Shown here: one piece after another, positions 16,857-25,468 of the stretch
Numbering within the stretch: position 1 is the stretch's first letter
Layout: every line of letters begins with the position of its first letter
Source: G965205525 sp965205525
Lineage (GTDB): Bacteria; Pseudomonadota; Gammaproteobacteria; JABABF01
Direction: 5' to 3'
Assembly (NCBI GenBank): GCA_965205525.1
Contig: OZ242171.1
Location: 248,001 to 312,000 of the forward strand
Length of the DNA: 64,000 bases
The notes under the pieces: model-generated
The model's input: only the letters and a program-made list of their open reading frames with translations
Told to the model about the DNA's origin: nothing
The model's database searches: none
Position numbers and translations under genes: made by a program

Positions 16857-19031
16857 CTACGTTTTTGGCAGTTTGAACTGCAGGAGAAATATATTGTCCT
16901 GGGTGCCGTCGCTCTCTAAGCTGCGCCGCAGCGCCAAGCGGATTCCCCAGCAGCAGGTATTGCGCTCTATGCCCGCCTCTGCTTGTGAATTCTGCCCCAA
17001 GTCCAAATCATAATGCCAATTCCCGAACAGGCTCCATCCCTGTTCCAGGCGCAGCAGCCAGGAGGCCTCCACCTGCTCTCGTCTCTCCTTCGCTGGGGCG
17101 ATCCGGTCAAAGCGGTAGCGCAGCTGCGCGTGCCCCTTCTTTGCGAATAGCTGTCGGACATTCAGCAGGGTGCCATCCAGTCGCCCCCTGCGGCTGTCCC
17201 ACACGGTTTCAAGGCGGAGGTGCCGGTCCGGGTCGGGCCGGTATTCCAACAGTGCCGCGAGGGGGGAATTGGAGACCCGATTCTCCCTGTCCTCATCCTC
17301 TTCTTCGCCGAGCCGAACGCGCCGCTCCCGAAAATGAAATATCTGCCCCAAGCTGGCACGCAGCACTTCTCGGCCGCTCTCGGCGCTGAACAGCCTGGTG
17401 CGCAGGGCCAGACTGAGCCGGTCTGCATCGTCAATGCGGTCATAGCTGGCAAAGCGGGTTCTGCGGAACAGCTGCTCCGGGGTGAACTCCAGGCGCTCGC
17501 TGTCAAAATCAGGCTGTCGGTCCTGCGCTTCGTAGCGGGTGCGAACATAAAATAGCCGGGGCTCCAGGGTCTGGAGAAAGAGCCCTTTAGGAGTGTGCCG
17601 TTCAAAGCGCAGGCCTCCTTCAAAGCCGGCGGAGAAGACGCCGGCGGAATCTTCAGGGCCGTTTTCTGTCCGCTGCTCCAAGTGCCGAAAGAGCACCCAG
17701 GGGCGCAGGTCTCCGCCGCGCCACTGCATGGGGAAAGCTGCCCCGGTCTCCGTATAAAGGCGCCGGCCGGTGGTGCGGGCGCTGCTGCTGTGCTCAAAGT
17801 CGGCATACTGCATTTCAAACAGGTACTGGGTTCTGAAGGGGGTGCCGCCTCCCCGGTACGCCAAGTGGAGCCAGGGCTGCCGCCGGTATGGCTCCAGCGC
17901 ATCTGCCGCCGCTGCCTGGTCGTTGTTGAGCCCCGCCTCTATGAGCCAGTTCTTCCCCGCCCGGTACAGTCTGCCCCGCTGCAGCAGTCTCAGCTGGCGA
18001 CTGCTGTGCAGGTCGCTGCCGAAATCCCGCAGGTAGTGCAGGTCGCTCACCTTGGCATAGTCCACCTCGGCCCGCCACTGGCGGCCCAGTGCGCCTCGGT
18101 AATCCAAGTGATAGAGAAAACGCTCATTCTCCTCTGGGCGTTCCCGGTCCCGACTCATGTGAGCTGCTTCCAGATACAGGCTTGAGCGGGGCGACAGGTG
18201 CCGGAACTCTCCCTGCAGCAGGGTGCCGCGCTTCTCAATGTAGCGAGGCGACAGGGTGAAGTCGTAATTGGGTGCCAGGTTGAAATACAGGGGCAGGGTC
18301 AAATCCAGTCCGTCATCGGAGGAGTATTTCATCTCCGGGCTGAGAAAGCCCGAGCGGCGGCGACGGTCTGTTGAGAAGCGCAGATAGGGCAGATACATCA
18401 CCCGCCGCCCTCCCAGCTCCAGGTAGAGGCTCCGGGCCCGGGCGATTCCGGTCTCGGTATCAATTTCCAGTTTCCTAGCCCTGACCCGCCAGGCTTCTCG
18501 CTCCGGCGGGCAGTGGGAGTAGGTGGCTTGCTCTAACCGCAGGCTGCCATCCCGGAGATTCGCCGCCGCCGCTTCTCCGTGTATCAGGGTGCCGGGGAGG
18601 GCGTAGCGCACTCCTGTGAGCTCCGCTCTTTCACTGTCCGGCTGCACGATGCCCGCCTCGGCGTCTAACAGCAGCTCCGGCGAGCGAATACGAAGCTTTT
18701 CTTCAGCCTGAGCCTCCCCCCGCTCCGGGTTGTAGCGGAGCTGCCCTGCCTCTATCTGCATGCCGCCACGGGAGAGATGGACATTGCCCTTCAGCAGCAG
18801 CGTGCCGTCCGACTCGCTCAGGATATTGTCGGCATCCGTGCTTAGGGGTGCTTTTAAAGCATTCCCGTCGGCGGCTGACCCTGCAAAGTAGCTCTTGCAG
18901 CTCCCCGGTGCCGCCGCCGTCACCGGAAAGGGAAAATCCGGCGCGGAGCTGGGGGGGGCATTTTGGGCTGCAGCCGCTTCAGCTGCGAATAGGGAAAGGA
19001 GCAGACAGCCGCTTTGCAGACGCGGAGTCAT
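16857..19031 (-). CDS. lptD: LPS-assembly outer-membrane protein
   Basis: LptD, with LptE, inserts lipopolysaccharide into the outer leaflet. The 724-residue precursor has a short signal peptide (ending in an AEAAAA stretch), an N-terminal Cys ('GSCKSYF'), an OstA-like beta-jellyroll ('LLKGNVHLSRGGMQIEAGQL') and a large C-terminal beta-barrel. A CC pair ('NTCCWGIRLALRRS') near the end matches the cysteines that form the interdomain disulfides. Size is typical of non-enteric LptD. The ATG at 19031 is divergent from amgK across a 122-nt AT-rich spacer. Confidence 0.95.
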   Translation of the reverse strand: MTPRLQSGCLLLSLFAAEAAAAQNAPPSSAPDFPFPVTAAAPGSCKSYFAGSAADGNALKAPLSTDADNILSESDGTLLLKGNVHLSRGGMQIEAGQLRYNPERGEAQAEEKLRIRSPELLLDAEAGIVQPDSERAELTGVRYALPGTLIHGEAAAANLRDGSLRLEQATYSHCPPEREAWRVRARKLEIDTETGIARARSLYLELGGRRVMYLPYLRFSTDRRRRSGFLSPEMKYSSDDGLDLTLPLYFNLAPNYDFTLSPRYIEKRGTLLQGEFRHLSPRSSLYLEAAHMSRDRERPEENERFLYHLDYRGALGRQWRAEVDYAKVSDLHYLRDFGSDLHSSRQLRLLQRGRLYRAGKNWLIEAGLNNDQAAAADALEPYRRQPWLHLAYRGGGTPFRTQYLFEMQYADFEHSSSARTTGRRLYTETGAAFPMQWRGGDLRPWVLFRHLEQRTENGPEDSAGVFSAGFEGGLRFERHTPKGLFLQTLEPRLFYVRTRYEAQDRQPDFDSERLEFTPEQLFRRTRFASYDRIDDADRLSLALRTRLFSAESGREVLRASLGQIFHFRERRVRLGEEEDEDRENRVSNSPLAALLEYRPDPDRHLRLETVWDSRRGRLDGTLLNVRQLFAKKGHAQLRYRFDRIAPAKERREQVEASWLLRLEQGWSLFGNWHYDLDLGQNSQAEAGIERNTCCWGIRLALRRSLESDGTQDNIFLLQFKLPKT

Positions 19032-19153
19032 CTTGCTGCAGAGTCACGATCAGCGGGGCGCTGCTCCGGTGGTGCCTGTCCGGGCATGGATATTCTCTTT
19101 ATAAAGATAAAATAATAATCTATTTGCCAAAGTACGCCGGAAACCCCTGTCAA
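19032..19153. promoter_or_regulatory. Divergent lptD/amgK promoter region
   Basis: Spacer between two divergent genes with a marked AT-rich core at 19092-19125, including ATAAAG and AATAATAAT. Both transcription units must start here or nearby. A TTGACA-like hexamer reads toward lptD near 19150, but no well-spaced -10 follows it, so exact elements are not assigned. Confidence 0.35.
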
Positions 19154-20164
19154 GTGAAAGATCTGCATCGCTGGTGCGAGGCACAGTTGAAATGCCCCCT
19201 GCACTTAGAGCCCATGACAGGGGATGCCAGCTTTCGCCGCTACTTCCGGATTCGGGAACCCGTGAGGCGCGTCGTCATGTACGCCCCTCCCGAGCGGGAG
19301 AAGGTGCAGGAGTTTCTCGCCGTCGGAAAACTGCTTTCTGGGGCTGGCGTGGCGGTGCCCGCTGTGCATGAGACGGATACTGAGCAGGGGTTTTTTCTGC
19401 TTGAGGATTTCGGCGATGAGCTTCTCCTGGGGTGTCTGAACAGCGAAAACGCCGATGCCCTTTATGACCTGGCCCTGGAATCTCTTCTCTGCATACAGGG
19501 GGCACCCCGGGAAGGGGCAGATTTTCGGCTGCCGGACTACGGCCCTGCGAAGATGGAGGAGGAGCTTGCCCTGTTCCCGGAGTGGTTCGTCCGCCGTCTT
19601 TTAGGAGTCCGTTTGCAAGAGAGGGATAACGCGCTTCTTCGCCGCTGCTCCGAGCTTCTCATCGCCTCCATGCTGGAGCAGCCGGCATTGCCCGTGCACG
19701 GGGACTTCCACAGCCGCAACCTGCTGCTCCTGCCAAAGAGCCGTCTCGGGGTGCTGGACTTCCAGGATGCATTCTGGGGGAGCATCACCTATGACCTGGC
19801 ATCCCTCTTCAAGGATTGCTATATCACCTGGCCCCGCACCCGGGTGGAGGGCTGGCTGGATCGCTATCTGCAGAAAGCTGCCGAGGGGGGCAGACCTGTC
19901 CCCGCATCCCGAGAGGTATTTCTGCGCTGGTTTGACCGCACCGGTCTGCAGCGTCATCTGAAGGTGCTCGGCATCTTCTCTCGCCTGCATCTGCGGGACG
20001 GCAAGCCCGCCTATCTGGGGGATCTGCCCCGGGTTATCGCCTACGTGCGCGAGGGAATTGCCGCTGATCCGGAGCTGGCATTCTTCGGCGCATGGTTTGA
20101 AGGCTGTCTCGGCCCGGCGATTGCCCGCTGTTTCGGCGATGAGATGGGGACGGGGGCGGCGTGA
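19154..20164 (+). CDS. amgK: N-acetylmuramate/N-acetylglucosamine anomeric kinase
   Basis: AmgK phosphorylates MurNAc or GlcNAc at C1, in the recycling route that bypasses de novo UDP-MurNAc synthesis and gives intrinsic fosfomycin tolerance. From the GTG at 19154 the 336-residue product has aminoglycoside-phosphotransferase features: 'MTGDASFRRYFRI' near the start, the catalytic 'LPVHGDFHSRNLLLL' and the metal-binding 'LGVLDFQDAFWG'. A longer frame back to 18848 overlaps lptD and is rejected. The GTGA overlap with murU, its pathway partner, supports the assignment strongly. Neighbouring lptD is the same context as in Pseudomonas. Confidence 0.92.
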   Translation: MKDLHRWCEAQLKCPLHLEPMTGDASFRRYFRIREPVRRVVMYAPPEREKVQEFLAVGKLLSGAGVAVPAVHETDTEQGFFLLEDFGDELLLGCLNSENADALYDLALESLLCIQGAPREGADFRLPDYGPAKMEEELALFPEWFVRRLLGVRLQERDNALLRRCSELLIASMLEQPALPVHGDFHSRNLLLLPKSRLGVLDFQDAFWGSITYDLASLFKDCYITWPRTRVEGWLDRYLQKAAEGGRPVPASREVFLRWFDRTGLQRHLKVLGIFSRLHLRDGKPAYLGDLPRVIAYVREGIAADPELAFFGAWFEGCLGPAIARCFGDEMGTGAA

Positions 20165-20856
20165 AAGTAATGCTTCTCACCGGCGGCCTCGGCAAGCGGC
20201 TGCGCCCGCTGACAGAAAACAGACCCAAGTCACTGCTGGAAGTCGGGGGGCGCCCGCTCCTTCAATACCACTTGGAGCGCTTAGCGGCTGCCGGCTTTCG
20301 CCATGTTGTGCTGAACCTTGCCTGGCATGGCGGTCAGATAGAGGCCTGGCTCGGCAGCGGTGCCCGTTTTGGCCTGCGGGCGGACTATGCCCGGGAGCCG
20401 GAGCCCTCTTTTCCCCTCGGCACCGGCGGCGGCATTCGCCATGCCCTGCCGCTGCTCGGGGAGGAGCCTTTTCTGACTGTCAACGCCGATGTTTGGACAG
20501 ATTATCCCTTCGGGGAGCTGGCACAGGCGGGCCTGAACAATCGGGATTTGGCTTTCCTGGTGATGGTGCCGCCTCCCGCCGGACAGGAGGGGGATTTCCC
20601 TCTGAGCGATTCCGGGCGCATTCTCCCTGCCGATGAAGGGGTATCTCTCCTCACCTTCAGCGGCATCAGCCTGCTGTCGCCAGCTCTCTTCGCAGTCTGT
20701 TCTGGCGATCGTTTTCCCCTGCGGGAACTGCTCCTGCCGGCCATTCACAGCCAGCGGGTCGGAGGGCTTTTGTATCGGGGGGAATGGTGGGATGCCGGCA
20801 CTCCTGTAAGCCTGACCGCTCTGGATGCGCGGCTAGGTGGCGCCGGGGGCTCGTAA
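20161..20856 (+). CDS. murU: N-acetylmuramate alpha-1-phosphate uridylyltransferase
   Basis: MurU makes UDP-MurNAc from MurNAc-1-phosphate, completing the AmgK step. The 231-residue nucleotidyltransferase starts MKVMLLTGGLGKRLRPLTEN with PKSLLEVGGRPLL; the first loop has TGG where relatives usually have AAG. Further blocks are 'PLGTGGGIRHALPLL', 'VNADVWTDYP' and 'WWDAGTPVSL'. The GTG start overlaps amgK by 4 nt. Family is certain; the substrate rests on the amgK pairing. Confidence 0.92.
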   Translation: MKVMLLTGGLGKRLRPLTENRPKSLLEVGGRPLLQYHLERLAAAGFRHVVLNLAWHGGQIEAWLGSGARFGLRADYAREPEPSFPLGTGGGIRHALPLLGEEPFLTVNADVWTDYPFGELAQAGLNNRDLAFLVMVPPPAGQEGDFPLSDSGRILPADEGVSLLTFSGISLLSPALFAVCSGDRFPLRELLLPAIHSQRVGGLLYRGEWWDAGTPVSLTALDARLGGAGGS

Positions 20857-20974
20857 TCCTTCACGTCTCGCCGCGTATCGGAACAGCATCCGCACCGGGC
20901 AGGATGACGGGCAAAGGCCGGCTGTGCCCGAGGGCATCGTGCCCTGTGGCGAAATATGCGTAATAATAGTCGGC

Positions 20975-21730
20975 ATGACTCTGCAGCCCACTGTAATTTC
21001 CCCCTCCATCCTGGCCGCCGACTTTGCCCGCCTCGGTGAAGATGCAGCGGCTGTACTGGCCGCGGGAGCCGACTGGATTCATTTTGATGTGATGGACAAC
21101 CACTATGTGCCCAATCTCACGGTGGGGCCCGATGTGTGCCGGGGGCTCCGGCGCTTTGGCATCACCGCTCCTATAGACGTGCACTTGATGACCCGCCCCG
21201 TAGATGATCTGATTCGCGCTTTTGCCGATGCCGGTGCCACTTGGATCAGTTTTCATCCGGATGCCTCCACAGAGATAGACAGATCCCTGCAGCTGATTCG
21301 GGATTGCGGCTGCCGCCCGGGGCTGGTGCTCAATCCTGATGTCGGCACCGAGGTCTTGGGCAGCGCCTTGGAGGCGATAGACATGGTGCTGCTGATGTCG
21401 GTCAAGCCCGGCTTCAGCGGCCAGAAATTCATTCCCTCCGTCCTGCCCAAGATGCGCGCAGTGCGTGGCATGATTGATGCTTCGGGGCGCGCCGTGCGCC
21501 TGGCGGTGGACGGCGGTATCCACGCAGGCAACATCGGTGATGCCGCCGGCGCCGGCGCCGACACTTTTGTCGCTGGCGCGGCAATTTTTGGTGCCGATAA
21601 GGGCGATTATGCGGCTGCTGTCAGCGATTATACGGCTGCTGTCAGCAATTATGCGGCTGCTGTCAGCGATTATGCGACTGCTGTCAGCGATTTGCGCACC
21701 GCGTGCAGTGCCCACATTCTGCCGGTCTGA
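20975..21730 (+). CDS. rpe: Ribulose-phosphate 3-epimerase with a repeat-expanded C-terminus
   Basis: Rpe interconverts ribulose-5-phosphate and xylulose-5-phosphate in the pentose phosphate pathway. From the ATG at 20975 the 251-residue product shows 'SILAADFARLGEDA', 'HFDVMDNHYVPNLT', HLM, 'MSVKPGFSGQKFI' and 'LAVDGGIHAGN', all catalytic or metal-site blocks. The family normally ends soon after 'AAIFG' with one helix. Here that helix is replaced by four copies of a 7-residue DYAAAVS-type unit, then a short unrelated tail, about 25 residues longer than usual. The barrel is intact, so activity is expected. It converges on the thiolase-like gene. Confidence 0.95.
   Translation: MTLQPTVISPSILAADFARLGEDAAAVLAAGADWIHFDVMDNHYVPNLTVGPDVCRGLRRFGITAPIDVHLMTRPVDDLIRAFADAGATWISFHPDASTEIDRSLQLIRDCGCRPGLVLNPDVGTEVLGSALEAIDMVLLMSVKPGFSGQKFIPSVLPKMRAVRGMIDASGRAVRLAVDGGIHAGNIGDAAGAGADTFVAGAAIFGADKGDYAAAVSDYTAAVSNYAAAVSDYATAVSDLRTACSAHILPV
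21605..21688 (+). repeat. 21-bp in-frame tandem repeat at the 3' end of rpe
   Basis: Four consecutive 21-bp units start at 21605, 21626, 21647 and 21668, each GATTATGCGGCTGCTGTCAG-like and differing by one or two bases. A partial fifth begins at 21689. Each encodes D/N-Y-A/T-A/T-AVS, so the array adds near-identical 7-residue helical turns without breaking the frame. Confidence 0.95.
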
Positions 21731-21752
21731 AATTGGGGCGGCGGACTGTTCC

Positions 21753-23252
21753 TTATCCCGCTGGCTGAAAGACGCCCCCCGCCTCCAGCCTCACCTGCCG
21801 CCCGCAGAATTCCTCCTGCATCATCCGCTCCATGACCGCCTTTTCCTCCGAGCGGGCGATTGTGCGGGCACCGTCCGGCAGGTCGCAGACAGCGATGCCG
21901 GCTTTGGCTTCTCCCTTTTCAAACTGCACCGTGTAGCCCGCCACCGTCGCTTTTCCCACGGCTTCACCCCGCAGCGGGCACGCCTTCATCTCTTTCGCTG
22001 TCGCAGCGCTCACGTCTTCCGCCCGAAATAGAGAATGCGGCGGGCGCGAAGCCCACACCCCGAAGCCCTGCTTGTGCAGCAGGCCGCTCACACTGCTCAC
22101 CAGCCCGGTGCTCCCGGAATTGGCCCGCAGGCATTGCGCCATCCGAGCTGTCGCCTGCAGCACGTAGTTGTTGAGAGGGCCGCCGGCAAAACGCATGCCG
22201 CCGGTGACCGTGGGGGGATGCTCGGCATCTAAGGACCTGTCGAGCTCCCGTGCCTGTATGCGCACCGCTGAGGGAAAGCAGCTGTACAGGTCTAGGAAAT
22301 CCAGTGCCCCTTGATCTATCTCCGCCGCCGCCAGTGCCGCCGCCGCCGCTAAGCGTGCTCCCGGGCATGCGTGCAGCACCTGGCGCTGTGACAGGGGAAC
22401 CATGTGATTGCTCTCGGCGGCGGCCAGCGGGAATACCCATTTCTCCTCCGGGATCCCGAAGTTTCGGGCAATCTCCGCCCGGCACAGGATCAGACCCGCC
22501 GCCTGATCCACATTCCATTGGGAGACATGCAGCTTGGTATAGGGGAAGGCCAGCATCGCATTGCCCTCTCCCGCATCGCGGATCTGCTCCGCCCTCATCG
22601 GCTCCCGGCTCCAGGCATCGGGATTGTCCGCGGCCACCCGGCTCATGCCCGCCCACAGGGCGGCCACTTCATCCCGATGGGCTTCCAGACTCTGTCCACT
22701 GTCATAGCGGAGCGCATTCTCAATTACCGCGTAGCTGTGCACCGGCATCACCAGCCCCCGCTCCCCCTCCAGAGAGGGCCCGAAGTCCTCGTGGGGGCGC
22801 AGCACCTCATCCGGCTCTCTGCCATCCTGTGCGGTTTCCGGCGCTTCTTCTCCAGCTTTGGCCGCCTGCAGTGTCCGAAACCTCGCTTCACCGCCAACGA
22901 TCAGGGCAATTTTTTCTGTTCCGTCGGCCAGGGATTCGCAGGCTCGGGTGAACAGGGTCTGCTGCAGGATTCCGATCTCGGCGAGGGTGCTGCGGGCATG
23001 TGCTGCCTTGATCTCCCCCGCGACAAGGCGTCCCGGGTCGCTGTAGCCCCAGAAACCCCGCGGCACCCGTATGCTGTCTGCCTGCCGCAGCAGTTCTTCG
23101 CTGCCGGCATCCGCCGCTGCCTGCCGCAGGGCTTCTGCCATCAGGGCGGAGGGCTCTCGGGAGTTCTTCGCCCCCTCCTTCTTGCGCAGCACGACGGTGC
23201 CGACGCCGACTAGCACCGGCGTTGCCGGGGGAATGTCTCGAAAATTGCTCAT
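21753..23252 (-). CDS. Thiolase-like acetyl-CoA acetyltransferase family protein
   Basis: A 499-residue member of the COG0183-like thiolase-fold proteins usually annotated acetyl-CoA acetyltransferase. The start MSNFRDIPPATPVLVGVG is normal; the frame open to 23720 is rejected as untranslated. Recognisable parts are 'MPVHSYAVIENALRY', 'AFPYTKLHVSQWNVDQAAG', 'LDFLDLYSCFPSAVRIQ' and 'VTGGMRFAGGPLNNYVLQA'. The last occupies the place of the GGAIALGHPxGASG block of true thiolases, which is missing here, so thiolytic activity is not assured. A C-terminal OB-like extension follows. The pathway is unknown; it is divergent from trpE. Confidence 0.75.
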   Translation of the reverse strand: MSNFRDIPPATPVLVGVGTVVLRKKEGAKNSREPSALMAEALRQAAADAGSEELLRQADSIRVPRGFWGYSDPGRLVAGEIKAAHARSTLAEIGILQQTLFTRACESLADGTEKIALIVGGEARFRTLQAAKAGEEAPETAQDGREPDEVLRPHEDFGPSLEGERGLVMPVHSYAVIENALRYDSGQSLEAHRDEVAALWAGMSRVAADNPDAWSREPMRAEQIRDAGEGNAMLAFPYTKLHVSQWNVDQAAGLILCRAEIARNFGIPEEKWVFPLAAAESNHMVPLSQRQVLHACPGARLAAAAALAAAEIDQGALDFLDLYSCFPSAVRIQARELDRSLDAEHPPTVTGGMRFAGGPLNNYVLQATARMAQCLRANSGSTGLVSSVSGLLHKQGFGVWASRPPHSLFRAEDVSAATAKEMKACPLRGEAVGKATVAGYTVQFEKGEAKAGIAVCDLPDGARTIARSEEKAVMERMMQEEFCGRQVRLEAGGVFQPAG

Positions 23253-23381
23253 GCTGTATAAGGCCGGGCGGAAAAGGGATTCTGTCGGCTGCTCAGCAGA
23301 GGATGCCGGGGAATCCGCGGCAGTATAATGAAATGCTGAGAAGAGGGCGCTCTGTGCGGCCTGCGAGCATTTTCCCAAATA

Positions 23382-24875
23382 ATGGACGAGCCGTCCCGCG
23401 AAACAACTGTATTGACGCCGGTCGTGCGCGAATTGCCTGTCGGTGCGCACACGCCTCTCAGTGTTTATCAGTGTCTGGCCCAGGGGCCGGGTTCCTGTCT
23501 CTTGGAATCCGTGGAGGGCGGACAGCGCTGGGCTCGCTATTCCATCATCGGCCTGCCGGTAAAGACGGTGATCACGGTGGACGGTGGCAGGCTCACCGTG
23601 CGTCGGAATGGAGCGGTGACGGAGGAGCGCAGCTGGGAGGATCCCCTGGTGGGATTGCGAGCCCTCTGCGCACGGTACCGGTACCAGGCTGCGACGGTCT
23701 CGGAGCTGCCGGTTTTCCACGGCGGTCTGGCGGGCTACTTTGCCTATGACATCCTGCGCTACGCAGAGCCTCGGCTGGCAGACACCGCGCCGCCGGCCAA
23801 TCCCCTCGGCACCCCGGATATCGCGCTAATGCTGGTGGAGGAGCTGGCGGTGATTGACCGTGAGACCCGCACACTGAAGTTAATCGTCCATATAAACCCG
23901 CAGGAAGAGGGGGCCGAGGCCCGGGCAGAAGTGCGGCTGGCAGAGATGGCCGAGCATCTGGCTCAACCGCCCCTGGAACGGCCCCCCTTGGACCTGGCCG
24001 CCGCCGATGCCGCCGCCATTGAGTCCGAGGCAGAATGCGGTTTCGGCCGCCCCCGGTACGAGGAAGCGGTGGAGCGCATCCGCGAGTACATCCTGGCCGG
24101 CGATGTCATGCAGGTGGTGCCTTCCCGACGCCTGTCCCTGCCCTTTACCGCCGAGCCCTTGGATTTCTACCGGGCGCTGCGGGCCCTCAACCCTTCGCCC
24201 TACATGTACTTTCTAAATTTTGGCGACTTTCATATTGTCGGATCCTCTCCGGAGATTCTTGCCCGCCTGCGGGAGAGGGAGGTGACCACGCGCCCCATCG
24301 CCGGCACCCGCCGCCGGGGTCGTGATGCGGCGGAGGACAAAGCTCTGGAGCAAGAGCTGCTGGCGGATCCCAAGGAGATCGCCGAGCATCTCATGCTGAT
24401 TGATCTCGGCCGCAACGATGTGGGCCGGATCGCTGAAGTTGGCTCTGTGCGCCTGCTTGAACGCATGGTGGTGGAGCGCTATTCCCATGTCATGCATATT
24501 GTCTCCACCGTCACCGGCCGTTTGTCCCCGGGCCTGGATGCCTTTGACGTGCTGCGGGCGACACTGCCGGCCGGGACCCTCAGCGGTGCGCCGAAAATTC
24601 GCGCTATGGAGATCATCGACGAACTGGAGCCGGTGCGGCGCAGCATGTACGGGGGTGCCGTGGGCTACATTTCCTGGAGCGGCGACATGGATACCGCGGT
24701 GGCAATCCGCACCGTGGTCATTCGGGACGGTACCCTCTACGTTCAGGCAGGGGGCGGGATTGTCGCTGATTCCAAGCCCGCCCTGGAATGGGAGGAGACT
24801 TGCAGCAAGGCCCGGGCCATGCTGCGAGCCGCAGCCATGGTGCGGAGCATGGAGGAGAACAGCTCATGCTCCTGA
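23382..24875 (+). CDS. trpE: Anthranilate synthase component I
   Basis: TrpE converts chorismate to anthranilate with ammonia from TrpG. The 497-residue product has the N-terminal regulatory part with 'LLESVEGGQRWARYSIIG', containing the LLES tryptophan-feedback motif. The chorismate-binding domain has 'GDVMQVVPSRR', 'PSPYMYFLNFGDFHIVGSSPE' (in part), 'RPIAGTRRRG', 'LIDLGRNDVGR' and 'AGTLSGAPKIRAMEII'. No leader peptide with Trp codons was found in the 129-nt upstream spacer; a TATAAT lies at 23324-23329 without a clear -35. It overlaps trpG. Confidence 0.97.
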   Translation: MDEPSRETTVLTPVVRELPVGAHTPLSVYQCLAQGPGSCLLESVEGGQRWARYSIIGLPVKTVITVDGGRLTVRRNGAVTEERSWEDPLVGLRALCARYRYQAATVSELPVFHGGLAGYFAYDILRYAEPRLADTAPPANPLGTPDIALMLVEELAVIDRETRTLKLIVHINPQEEGAEARAEVRLAEMAEHLAQPPLERPPLDLAAADAAAIESEAECGFGRPRYEEAVERIREYILAGDVMQVVPSRRLSLPFTAEPLDFYRALRALNPSPYMYFLNFGDFHIVGSSPEILARLREREVTTRPIAGTRRRGRDAAEDKALEQELLADPKEIAEHLMLIDLGRNDVGRIAEVGSVRLLERMVVERYSHVMHIVSTVTGRLSPGLDAFDVLRATLPAGTLSGAPKIRAMEIIDELEPVRRSMYGGAVGYISWSGDMDTAVAIRTVVIRDGTLYVQAGGGIVADSKPALEWEETCSKARAMLRAAAMVRSMEENSSCS

Positions 24876-25468
24876 TGATAGATAACTACGACTCCTTCAC
24901 TTGGAACGTGGTTCAGTACTTGGGGGAGCTAGGCGCCTCTGTAGAGGTGCTGCGCAACGACGCGGAGGACTTGGCGGCTATCCGCCGTCGGGAATTTGCC
25001 GGCGTGGTCATCTCCCCGGGACCCTGCACGCCGGATGAGGCGGGTGTTTCCGTGCCCCTGGTCCAGGCCTTGGGGGCGGCGCTGCCGATCCTGGGCATCT
25101 GTCTCGGCCACCAGGGGATTGGCCAGGCCTATGGCGGGTGTGTGGTGCGTGCCCGGCAGGTGATGCACGGCAAGATATCAGCGGTGCATCACGACGGGCG
25201 CGGGGTGTTTAAAGGACTTCCCACTCCCTTTCAGGCTGCCCGTTACCACTCTCTGGTGGTGGAGCGAGCCTCCCTGCCGGGCTGCCTGGAAATTAGTGCT
25301 TGGACCGAGACCGAAGAGGGAGAGATGGATGAAATCATGGGCCTGCGGCATCAGACCCACCCGGTGGAGGGGGTGCAGTTTCACCCCGAGTCCATTGCCA
25401 GCGAAAACGGCCATGCGCTGCTGAAGAATTTTCTCGACCAGCTAAATGCCGCCGGAGCCGCTCCGTGA
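24866..25468 (+). CDS. trpG: Anthranilate synthase component II (glutamine amidotransferase)
   Basis: TrpG releases ammonia from glutamine for TrpE. The ATG at 24866, preceded by a strong GGAGGAG eight nt upstream within trpE, gives 200 residues starting MLLMIDNYDSFTWNVVQYLG. The class I amidotransferase triad is visible: nucleophile Cys in 'PILGICLGHQGIGQ' and the His-Glu pair in 'GVQFHPESIAS'. The 10-nt overlap with trpE and GTGA overlap with trpD point to coupled translation. Confidence 0.97.
   Translation: MLLMIDNYDSFTWNVVQYLGELGASVEVLRNDAEDLAAIRRREFAGVVISPGPCTPDEAGVSVPLVQALGAALPILGICLGHQGIGQAYGGCVVRARQVMHGKISAVHHDGRGVFKGLPTPFQAARYHSLVVERASLPGCLEISAWTETEEGEMDEIMGLRHQTHPVEGVQFHPESIASENGHALLKNFLDQLNAAGAAP

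Noticed and set aside
23253..23381. Search for a tryptophan leader peptide or attenuator before trpE.
   Set aside because: No short frame with tandem Trp codons and no convincing terminator/antiterminator pair; only an isolated TATAAT at 23324.
23253..23720. 156-residue N-terminal extension of the thiolase-like protein.
   Set aside because: It overlaps trpE on the other strand and looks non-protein; the family begins at the MSNFRDIPP start.
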